Shown here in pieces: positions 1 to 7,185 of a stretch of 17,017 bases of DNA. This stretch comes from Chrysochromulina tobinii (lineage: Eukaryota > Haptophyta > Prymnesiales > Chrysochromulinaceae), in contig JWZX01002046.1 of assembly GCA_001275005.1 (NCBI GenBank), positions 1 through 17,017 on the forward strand. The letters are read 5' to 3'. The first letter of the stretch is position 1. Each line of letters begins with the position of its first letter. Position numbers and translations under genes: made by a program. Under the pieces are notes generated by a model that did no database searches, was not told where the DNA came from, and was given only the letters and a program-made list of their open reading frames with translations.

Positions 1-268
1 CGGGCATCATCTTCGTCGTCGACGCGGCTGATGCGTCGCGCTTCGACGAGGCTCGGCAGGAGCTGCACAAGCCGCTGAGCGAGCCGCGGCTGCGGGGGGT
101 ACCACTGCTCAACCACTGCTCGTGCTCGCGAATAAGATGGACCTGCCCGAGGTGGAGGCTGCCCTCGGGGTGGCCGAGCGCGACCCCCGACCCGACGGAG
201 CGCGCTGCGCCGTCCAAGGCGCGTGCAGCCTCTGCGGCGACGGCCTCGTGGCCGCGCTCGAGTGGTGA
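1..268 (+). CDS. Arf-like small GTPase, C-terminal part, frame broken
   Basis: Read from base 3, the left end encodes GIIFVVDAADASRFDEARQE and then a stretch ending RGVPLL, the classic Arf/Arl segment after the G3 motif. From base 122, in another frame, it continues LVLANKMDLPEVEAALGV with the guanine-specificity motif NKMD. Near the end, GACSLCGDGLVAALEW matches the Arf G5 region (ACCATTGDGL-like), and the stop is at 266-268. Arf proteins act in vesicle traffic or ciliary transport as GTP-dependent membrane switches. The P-loop half lies outside the window. The two halves are out of frame because an 11-bp segment is present twice (101-111 and 112-122). Dropping one copy gives an uninterrupted family-like PLLVLANK. 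Whether this is a pseudogene or an assembly artefact cannot be told here. The Arf versus Arl subfamily is not resolved. Confidence 0.75.
101..122 (+). repeat. 11-bp tandem duplication inside the Arf-like gene
   Basis: ACCACTGCTCA (101-111) is followed directly by ACCACTGCTCG (112-122); 10 of 11 bases match. The extra 11 bases shift the reading frame between the LRGVPLL and NKMD segments of the GTPase. Confidence 0.85.
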
Positions 269-269
269 C

Positions 270-670
270 GTGTATCACGATATATCATGTGGTATCATGA
301 ATCATGATACTACATGATACATCGTGATATCACAGTTTGTGTTCCGGGGGCTTGGGCTGTGGTCGGGGGACATGATATCATGTGATATCATGTGATATCA
401 TGTAGGGTCGGGGACGTGGAGGTCGATGCTCGAATTGGGCGTTATATCATAATATATCATTATTATATCATCCGTCGGTATCAGGTCCCTATATCATCAA
501 GAACGTGAGATGAGATCGGCATGATAGCACATGATATTAAAAGCAGAAGAAAAAAAGATGATATACCGTTATATCATGTGCCTTCGAGGGAGATGATATA
601 TTGTGATATCGACCATGATACGTAATGATACACAATGATAGCAACGTGATATGTAATGATATATAATGAT
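270..670. repeat. AT-rich island of degenerate TATCAT/ATGATA repeats
   Basis: By hand count, about 10 TATCAT and 12 ATGATA words fall in roughly 400 bases, in a window that is otherwise GC-rich. Three tandem copies of TGATATCATG occupy 373-402. ACATGATATCATGT (370-383) is a perfect 14-bp palindrome and GTGATATCAC (about 324-333) a 10-bp one. TATCAT dominates the left half and ATGATA the right half (from about 520), so the island is roughly inverted about its centre. Short open frames across it encode only repeat-derived peptides. It could be a degenerate satellite, the remains of a MITE-like element, or an AT-rich regulatory or replication region. No coding role is supported. Confidence 0.7.
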
Positions 671-672
671 AT

Positions 673-707
673 CTTGTATCGAAAAGAGCCTTTTCTTGTA
701 TCGAAAA
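673..707. repeat. Direct repeat pair CTTGTATCGAAAA
   Basis: The 13-mer CTTGTATCGAAAA occurs at 673-685 and again at 695-707, a 22-bp offset, at the right edge of the AT-rich island. Together with a following A run it marks the transition back to GC-rich sequence about 190 bases before the next gene. Confidence 0.7.
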
Positions 708-771
708 AAACCCCAATCCCGTCCACAATGAGCTGCGAGGAGGCGTTTTTGGACGCCATTATGAACGCTTC

Positions 772-787
772 GTGTTCATATGAACAC
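772..787. promoter_or_regulatory. Perfect 16-bp palindrome upstream of UNC93-like gene
   Basis: GTGTTCATATGAACAC reads identically on both strands. It lies 112-127 bases before the ATG at 899, where a promoter or 5' leader would be expected. A perfect palindrome of this length suits a dimeric DNA-binding protein, but no specific factor is recognised and binding is inference. Confidence 0.3.
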
Positions 788-898
788 ACCTGGTAGACGA
801 CCACCCCGAGCCGACAGCTCCTGCCCCTTACTCCATCCAAATCCACTGTTTTCCCGTCGGTTTCCTCGGTTTCTCCGGCGCGGCCAATTCACACATAC

Positions 899-2620
899 AT
901 GTCGGAGACCCTCGGCGACTGCGCTGCCGGCGGCGTTGGCGACGGCAGCGCGACGCCTCACCTCGAGTTGGGCAGCAGCCGGTGGACCGTACTCAGCTTC
1001 TTCTTCGCCTCGCTGATCCTTTCGCTCTCGCACGCTGCGCTTGCTGCGGTGCTCGCGGTCGCACCTGCCCTTCTTGGCGAGCGGCTTGGCTCGGTGGCGT
1101 GCGGCACGCTCTTTGTTGCTTGGGTCTTATCATCGCTCGTGGCGCCGTACTACATGCGGATACTACGAACGCCTCGACGTGCGCTCCTCACCGGCCTCGC
1201 CGGAAATGTATGCTACTTGGGAGGGATGTGCGCTGCGTGCTACTTTTACAGCGGCAACAGTGCGAGCAGCTACCTGCAGTGGGCGTTTGCGATCGGAGCG
1301 GCGCTCGTTGGCGGCGCAGGCAACGGGCCGCTCTTTGTGGGCCAGAGCTGCTACTTCGCGCGCGCGGCCGCCGAGCTCGATGCGCAGGCGCGCCGGCGCA
1401 GCAGGAGCAACCCTGAGTCGTTCGCAGCGGCCGCAGGCGGCAGCTGTGGCGACAGGGGCCACGGCAGCGCCGGCAGCAGCACGCCAGAATCGCGCGCCCT
1501 GCTGAGTGCGCTCTTCGCGACCACGTACCTCGTGTGCGAGGTGTGCCTCAAGCTGCTCGCCTGGGTGCTGCAGGGCTGGACGTTGCTCGCCACGTTGGTC
1601 ACGGTAGCGAGCGCGTGCTTGCTAGTGGGCGGCGTGGCGATGCGCGATGCGAGCGGTCCGGCTCTCGAGCTTGGCGCGGGCGGCGGTGTCGGGCGCGTCG
1701 CCGCCATGCTCGTCTCCGATCCACAGGCGGCTCTTGCACTCGTCGGTTACAATCTGTGCTATGGCTATGGGCTCGGGTACGAGGGGACGGTGCTGCTAGC
1801 GCGCGGCGTGAGCCTCGGCCCCCTTGGATTAGGAGCGGTCGGGCCTGCCTCGGCAATGGTGGCCGCCGTGGCCGCGCTCGTCGGCTGGCCTCTCTCCTTC
1901 ATCGCCACGTGCATCAGTAAACGGTGGGGTCGCGTGCTCGTCGCGCTCGTCGCGGGTTCGTGCTGCTATGCGGGCGTGGCGGCGCTCGTGTTGCAGACAG
2001 GCAGCGCGCCGCTCGTGCCGCCGGATGCGGGCGGTGCGTCGGTGGACAGTCCTGTGGCGACGCACGCATGGGGATCGCTCGTGCAGCTGCAGCTCCTCTT
2101 CGGCCTCAGCCGGGCCGCCTGGGAGTCGGTCGGGGTGGCGCTCACTGTCGAGTGGTTTGGGACGGACGATGTACAGCTGTCGGCCGCTTTCGCTGCGCGC
2201 CTACTGTTTGATGGGCTAGGGGGTGCCGCCGGCTTCTTTCTACTGCCGAGCCTCTCGACCGCCATCGCCACGTACCTCCTCGCCGCCCTGGCCGCCGTGG
2301 GCGCTCTCGGTCTCATCGGGGCCGCCGCACTCGAGGCAAGCAAGCACGACGTGTGGAAGCGCGACGTGGCCGCCGGCGCCTGTGCCGAGCTCGAAGCGCG
2401 CTGGGGCACCCCCATGCCGTCGGAGGACCATGCGCGTAGCCTCTCGCTCCCCCTCGCCTCGGAGCTCGCGCGCGATGCTGCCGCTCAGATGGCACCTCAC
2501 GTTGACGGCGACGAGGACGATCCAAATATGGACGACGCCGCGGCCGCCGGCGTAACGCACTCCGAGGCCGCGCTGGGTGCGCCCGGCGTGGAGCGCAGCA
2601 GGTACGCTGATTGCCACTGA
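899..2620 (+). CDS. UNC93-like major facilitator membrane protein
   Basis: A 573-residue intronless protein with about 12 hydrophobic segments (near residues 30-55, 68-88, 95-118, 125-155, 203-222, 228-247, 278-300, 313-338, 345-367, 391-412, 426-449, 455-477), the major facilitator layout. The TM4 segment GAALVGGAGNGPLFVGQSCY recalls the UNC93 signature (GxAxLWTGQGxY-like). The TM10-11 segment LFGLSRAAWESVGVALTVEW also fits that family, where an aromatic sits in a related place. UNC93 relatives regulate channels or traffic receptors in animals; in algae the substrate is unknown. A hydrophilic, Ser/Gly/Arg-rich loop (about 160-200) and an acidic C-terminal tail (about 478-573) presumably face the cytosol. 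ATG 899 is the first in-frame Met and has a weak Kozak context; the next Met is only at residue 86. Another MFS subfamily remains possible. Confidence 0.6.
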   Translation: MSETLGDCAAGGVGDGSATPHLELGSSRWTVLSFFFASLILSLSHAALAAVLAVAPALLGERLGSVACGTLFVAWVLSSLVAPYYMRILRTPRRALLTGLAGNVCYLGGMCAACYFYSGNSASSYLQWAFAIGAALVGGAGNGPLFVGQSCYFARAAAELDAQARRRSRSNPESFAAAAGGSCGDRGHGSAGSSTPESRALLSALFATTYLVCEVCLKLLAWVLQGWTLLATLVTVASACLLVGGVAMRDASGPALELGAGGGVGRVAAMLVSDPQAALALVGYNLCYGYGLGYEGTVLLARGVSLGPLGLGAVGPASAMVAAVAALVGWPLSFIATCISKRWGRVLVALVAGSCCYAGVAALVLQTGSAPLVPPDAGGASVDSPVATHAWGSLVQLQLLFGLSRAAWESVGVALTVEWFGTDDVQLSAAFAARLLFDGLGGAAGFFLLPSLSTAIATYLLAALAAVGALGLIGAAALEASKHDVWKRDVAAGACAELEARWGTPMPSEDHARSLSLPLASELARDAAAQMAPHVDGDEDDPNMDDAAAAGVTHSEAALGAPGVERSRYADCH

Positions 2621-3615
2621 TGACCTGCCTTGCATGCAAGTGCTCACCACAGCGCTGTGCGTGGAGCGCAGCTCGTCATTACTCTCCCTGTCGGCTGCTG
2701 CGGGTCTCGCGCGCACCGCCTCGTTGCTCTTGTGGGACTTGCCGCCTCGCTCGCCCGGCATCCAAGCCGGTAGGCGCGCGGTGGCGGTGGTCGTGCTGCC
2801 CTCGGGCCTTGCCCGTGGCTCCTCCTTCCTCGAGCCATCTATCCGCCAATGTGATGCGGAATGAGCACTTCCGAGAAGGGGCGCGCTCCTCCGGCCCGAT
2901 ACCCCGCACCGCGCACGGCGTCGACCATTGTACGCGATGTACGCAGATCGCGAGATTCAGATACGGCGTTTTAGTTTGCAGTGCCGAGCTCTTTACGCGG
3001 AACGCGCCTCAGAGTAGCACTAGCAGTGCGGATGGCTGTTCGCTGTTCCGCGCCGTGTTTGCTCTTGAAGGGCTTGCACGTGCGTAGCCTAGGTATAGGT
3101 GCTGAAGCCTGAACGATCGTTGACCGGCGCGGCGCGGATTACTGCGATCAGCGACCGCACACAGGCACAGCGGCGGTTTTTATGTGTCCCGATGCGCGCG
3201 CCGCCGGCTCGTGCATGGCCCGGCTCGTGTCGCCCCGGGACGGTGTTGCTGTTGGTGCGTTCCGCTCGCACGCCACCCGCCAGAGGGTCCGGTCGAGGCT
3301 CAACCTGCTCAAGCGCGAGCCGCGCGAGGCCGATGACGAGACAGTGAGGCACACGTGTGACGTGACACGACCCGAAACGACGATTCAAACGACTCATCTG
3401 TGTGACGGGCCACAATCCGGAGTCCTACCCATTTTGCGTCTTTCAATCGAGTACCCTTTAGGGGGCCTCTCTCTTCCGGCTCTCTCCTCTCTTCCGTGCT
3501 GGCACGTTCTCTTCGGTGCCCACACCGTTGTCCTGATCGGAGATCGCAGAGTGGCGAGCGCATCCCGCTGCGCTCGCGCGCTTATCAACGTCCCCTCCCC
3601 CCCGCATACGGGCGC
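2621..3615. other. Convergent intergenic region, no gene recognised
   Basis: About 1 kb lies between the 3' end of the UNC93-like gene (+) and the 3' end of the argininosuccinate synthase gene (-), so it should hold two 3' UTRs and terminators. Open frames here are GC-driven and give Arg/Cys/Pro-rich peptides without family features. A 14-nt direct repeat, GCGTGGAGCGCAGC, occurs at 2586-2599 (the end of the coding region) and 2659-2672. No RNA gene was seen. Confidence 0.6.
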
Positions 3616-4957
3616 TCACTTGCGCGCCTTCTTGGCAGGTGGCGCGGCGGCCTCGGGCGGCGGGCCCGTCGGGTATGGTGTGATCTGGCCCGCGATGGCC
3701 ATCATGCGGGCCTCAACGGACTGGACCTCAGCATACCCCTGGCTCGAGACCGGGTTCGAGGCCGTCACTGGCCTCCATCGACGAGTCGGCCATGTTGTAG
3801 AGCGAGGCGCTCACGTCCTTGAGCGAGATGAAGTGCACGTTGCCCTTGTACGCGCCCACCGTCACCGTGCCGCTCGCGTGCTTCGTGAGCTCCTGGATGG
3901 CCTTGATCGACGCCGTGGTCACCGGGTCGAAGAAGCGACCGTCGTAGATCTGGTCGGAGACGATCTTGGAGCAGTGCTCGAAGAGCCGGGTGGCACGCCG
4001 GTCGAGGATGGCCTGATACACGTAGCGCAGCGCCTTACCGAGCAGCTCCATCCCGGGCGCCTCGTACACGCCTCGCGACTTGGTGCCGATGATGCGGTTC
4101 TCGAGCGCGTGCGCGATGCCCACGCCGTTGCGCCCGCCGATGGTGTTGGCGAGTCGGATGGCCTCCTGTGGCGTAACCTTCTTGCCGTTGATCTTGACGC
4201 ACTGCGCCGCCTCGAAGGTAAAGGTCACCTCCTCCATCTTGTCGGGCGCCTGGCTCGGCCACACGCCCATCTCCGGGTCGACGATGAGCATGGACGTCTC
4301 GACCGACTCGAGGTCCTCCGCCTCGTGCGAGAGGCCGGCCAGGTTGGCGTCGGTCGAGTACTTCTTCTTGGGGCCGACGAAGGCCTCGATGCCGAAGCCG
4401 TTCAGGTACGCTGCCATCTCCGTGCGCCCAGGGAACTCCTTGAGCAGCTCCGCGTCGCGCCACGGCGCGAAGACGGACATCTTGGGGTACAGGACGTTCG
4501 TGTATCGCTCGAAGCGCATCTGGTCGTTGCCGCGGCCGGTGGCACCGTGGGCGAGCACGTCGACCTTGTGCTCATGCATCGCCTTCAGCAGCCCGCGGCA
4601 CGTCACGTACCGGCCAATGCCCGTCGTGTTCCAGTAGCCGCCGTCGCCTTGGGCCTGGCACTGGATGATGTCGAAGCAGCCCTGGGCCATCTCGTCCTTC
4701 AGGTCGACGATGACGGTGTCGACGCCAGTGGTGGCCATGCGCTTCTTCACGTTCTGGATGTCCGTCTCGTCCGGCTGGCCCAGGTCCGCGCTGAACGCAA
4801 GCACATCCATGCCCGCCATGAGGAGTCGCTTGGACACCGTCTTGCTGTCGAGACCGCCCGAGACGCACACGCCGATCTTTTTGCCCTTGAAACGCGCGGC
4901 GCCTTCCCAGGGCACCGTCACCGGCGCCGCGGCGCTCTCCTTCGACTTGGGCGGCAT
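3616..4957 (-). CDS. argG: Argininosuccinate synthase, C-terminal frameshift
   Basis: Catalyses ATP-dependent condensation of citrulline and aspartate to argininosuccinate, the penultimate step of arginine synthesis and part of the urea cycle. Numbered from the Met at 4957, visible motifs are the N-type ATP-pyrophosphatase loop SGGLDSK (33-39), SADLGQPDE (56-64), the citrulline/aspartate region YSTDANLAGLSHEAEDLE (200-217), IGGRNGVG (273-280), ENRIIGTKSRGVYEAPGMEL (286-305) and YDGRFFDP (338-345). The frame as given stops at 3728-3730 after 409 residues. Shifting one base within the CCCC run at 3736-3739 restores a C-terminus starting YAEVQSVEARMMAIAGQI and ending at the stop 3616-3618, for 446 residues, close to the 447 of E. 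coli ArgG. The Met at 4957 has G at -3. An upstream in-frame Met at 5146 would add 63 Arg-rich residues, possibly a targeting peptide. Divergent from the TPR gene. The family call is very secure. Confidence 0.95.
3736..3739 (-). other. Frameshift site in argininosuccinate synthase
   Basis: A run of four C (GGGG on the coding strand) where three would keep the family frame. Upstream, the frame ends in GLEPGLEPG. Reading on with one base fewer continues into YAEVQSVEA, a segment I recall as conserved in related bacterial enzymes. The one-base change is either a homopolymer sequencing error or a real indel truncating the enzyme by 37 residues net. Confidence 0.8.
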
Positions 4958-5184
4958 ATCTGCGGGGCGATGGCGACGGAGTCTCTCGGCGGTGATTGCG
5001 TCAAGTCTCAATGCTTTCTGACGAGCGAACATCTCTCGTCTTCCCACCGCCCGCGAAAGCAGTGTGCTCTCACAGCCTTGGAAAGTGTCTTGCGGGACGC
5101 ACGTCCTCTTCCGGGTGGCGGTCACAAACTTGACTTGACTTGGCATGACAAACTTGGGGGCCGTTTGCGAAGAGGCCGCGAGAA
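4958..5184. promoter_or_regulatory. Divergent promoter region, ArgG and TPR genes
   Basis: Only 227 bases separate the synthase Met at 4957 (-) from the TPR-protein Met at 5185 (+), so both promoters must overlap here. If the synthase started at 5146, only 38 bases would remain, which favours the downstream start or a shared 5' leader. ACAAACTTG occurs twice (around 5124 and 5148) with GACTTGACTTGG between. No TATA box is obvious. Confidence 0.4.
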
Positions 5185-6696
5185 ATGCCTCGCCTTGGCG
5201 AGCTGCGCTCGCTCCGGAGCCAAGACGACCCCGCCGGCCCGACGGTTGCCGGCGCCGCCTCGCACGGTGACATCGCCGTCGACCCGTCGCGCACTCCCGG
5301 CGGCCACATCTTCAGCCCAGCGATCCGGCAGCAGCAAAAGGAGCTGGGCGCGAAGATGGCTGAGGTGCCGCAGCGCGCGGCGGAAGCCAAGGCCGAGTTC
5401 GACCGCTTGTACGCTGAGGGCTTCGAGTTGCACGTCGGCGGCAATGGCGACGGCGCGATGGAGCGCTTCGCGGCCGCCTACGTGCTAGCCCGTGAGATGA
5501 ACTACCGGTCGGGCGAGGCGGACGCGCTCAACATGACTGGGGTGCTCTACAAGGAGCGCGGGGAGCTCGAACGCGCGGTCGCCGTCTTCGAGGGCTGTGC
5601 CAAGCTCTGCGCCTCGCTGCGAGACGCGCAGGCGCAGGCTGCGGCCCTCGGCAACCTGGGCCAGGCGCTCGCAGCGCAGCGGCAGATCGAGCAGGCGGAG
5701 GGGGCGCACGCGCGCAGCCTGGCGCTCGCGCGCGGTGTGTCGGACATGAACGGCGAGCTCGCCGCCCTCTTCCACCTGGGCACCCTGCTGCTTCGCCAGC
5801 GCCGCTTTGGCGAGGCGGAGGCGTATCTCGCGCAGGCGGAGGCGCTCGCCGTACGACTACGCGATGTCGCCGCGGAGGTGGGCGTGCTGCAGCGCCTCGC
5901 CGCGGCGCGAGGCGCGCGCATCGCGGCCGGCGAGCCCGTACCCGTGCCCGGCAGTGGCGGCAGCGGCGGCGGCAGCGGCATTGGCGGCAGCGGCGTCGGC
6001 ATGGGTTGTAGCGGCAGCGGTGCGCCGAACTCGTCTGGCGGGTTCGGCGGCAGTCCGTCGATGGGTGTCGGCAACGGACTGAGCGCGAGCCTGCCTCTCA
6101 GCTCGAGCAGTCGTGCCGCCTTGGGGGGTGCTGCCAGCCTCAGCCTGGGAGCGAGCCTGGGCGCGGGCCGCGGGCCGGTGGGTGCTCGCCCCTCGCCCTC
6201 GCCCTCGCCCTCGCTCGACGCTCGTGGCGGCCCGCCGGCGCCACCCTCGCGATTCCGCCACCCGCGAGACCATCCAGCGGTCAGCGGCGTGGTGCCGTTC
6301 GTGCCCCTCGACGCCTACGCCTCGACCCCGCTCGCTCCCATTCCCTCGGGCGCGGGTGGCACAGGCACGGGTGGCGCGGGCACGTCGCTCTCGCCGCCGC
6401 CGCCGCCGCCACCGCGTGCGCCGCCCGCGCCACTCGCGCCCGCACCGCTCGCGCTGCTCGTGCGCGCGGAGCGGCTGACGCGCGAGCTTGAAGAGAGCTC
6501 CTTGGGCGCCGCCGTCTCCGAGGCGCGCCCGCTCCGCCTCCAGGTGCTCCGGCAGTTGCGCGGACAGTACCTGCTGCTAGGCGACGAGCCCGCCGCCAGC
6601 GCATGCGAGCGAGAGATCGACGCCGTGCACCGGCGTGATCGCGAGGCGGCCGAGGCGGCGGCAAACGCGGAGAGGCCACACGGTGTCCTCGTGTGA
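5185..6696 (+). CDS. Tetratricopeptide-repeat protein, Gly/Pro-rich linker
   Basis: A 503-residue intronless protein. Four TPR-like helix pairs run over residues about 71-104, 110-146, 150-186 and 190-226. Typical TPR positions are seen, such as ALNMTGVLYKERGELERAV and ALGNLGQALAAQRQIEQAE. The repeat length of about 40 recalls the LGN/GPSM or kinesin-light-chain type more than the 34-residue canonical type. A long Gly/Ser- then Pro-rich disordered linker (about 254-440, including a run of prolines) separates it from a C-terminal helical segment (about 440-500) rich in Arg and Glu. TPRs are protein-interaction scaffolds; the partner is unknown. ATG 5185 has G at -3. A second Met at 5356 has an excellent context (AAGATGG) and could be used instead. 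No membrane segment or signal peptide is seen. Confidence 0.8.
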   Translation: MPRLGELRSLRSQDDPAGPTVAGAASHGDIAVDPSRTPGGHIFSPAIRQQQKELGAKMAEVPQRAAEAKAEFDRLYAEGFELHVGGNGDGAMERFAAAYVLAREMNYRSGEADALNMTGVLYKERGELERAVAVFEGCAKLCASLRDAQAQAAALGNLGQALAAQRQIEQAEGAHARSLALARGVSDMNGELAALFHLGTLLLRQRRFGEAEAYLAQAEALAVRLRDVAAEVGVLQRLAAARGARIAAGEPVPVPGSGGSGGGSGIGGSGVGMGCSGSGAPNSSGGFGGSPSMGVGNGLSASLPLSSSSRAALGGAASLSLGASLGAGRGPVGARPSPSPSPSLDARGGPPAPPSRFRHPRDHPAVSGVVPFVPLDAYASTPLAPIPSGAGGTGTGGAGTSLSPPPPPPPRAPPAPLAPAPLALLVRAERLTRELEESSLGAAVSEARPLRLQVLRQLRGQYLLLGDEPAASACEREIDAVHRRDREAAEAAANAERPHGVLV

Positions 6697-7185
6697 CAGA
6701 CCGCACCTTCTCTATGCGCACTCTCGCGCCGAGCATGAACGCATGGAAACTTACGCCCATCTTACGTGTCTCCAATCTCCTGTAAGCCGTGTCCTCAAGC
6801 GGCCTCAGCCGCCCGGCCCCGGTCGAGCGTCGAATTGACGGGTTTCCGTGATGATGGCCCGGCCTCAGGACAGCTGCACACCGCTTGCAGGACTGTTTCA
6901 GGAATCTAAATTCGAACAGCCGCGCAAAACCTTTAGAGATACGTCAACGAGGCCCATTCAGATTCAGCATTCACCTCCCGCGTGGTCTCTGCCCCGGGCG
7001 GGACCACGCGGCCACCCGCCGCGCGCCGGTCCGGTCGTCGCGCAACACTTTCGAACCGAACGGATAGCATGATCTCGAATGGGGAAAGTTGGCAAGCAAA
7101 GGAAACTCGAATCTCACCCCGAGTCGGCTTGTCTGCGTCCGGTCGTGGGACGTGGCTCGTGTAGGAATCGGGCAATCCGGAGTCG
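6697..7185. other. Convergent intergenic region
   Basis: About 490 bases between the 3' ends of the TPR gene (+) and the SPX-transporter gene (-). It should hold both 3' UTRs. Base composition is less GC-biased than in the genes. Nothing protein-like, repeated or structural stood out. Confidence 0.5.

Noticed and set aside
537-846. Two minus-strand open frames over the AT-rich island
   Set aside because: Their peptides (YHYISLHIT-like) are direct translations of the TATCAT repeats and have no independent support.
2602-2652. Intron at the 3' end of the UNC93-like gene
   Set aside because: A GT and AG are present, but the donor GTACGC differs from the GTGCG used by the other introns and the new tail is not convincing.
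3182-5488. Very long plus-strand open frame (768 codons)
   Set aside because: It lies opposite argininosuccinate synthase for most of its length. The minus strand carries all the enzyme's motifs, and the plus-strand translation is His/Arg/Val-rich with no family features, a GC-driven shadow.
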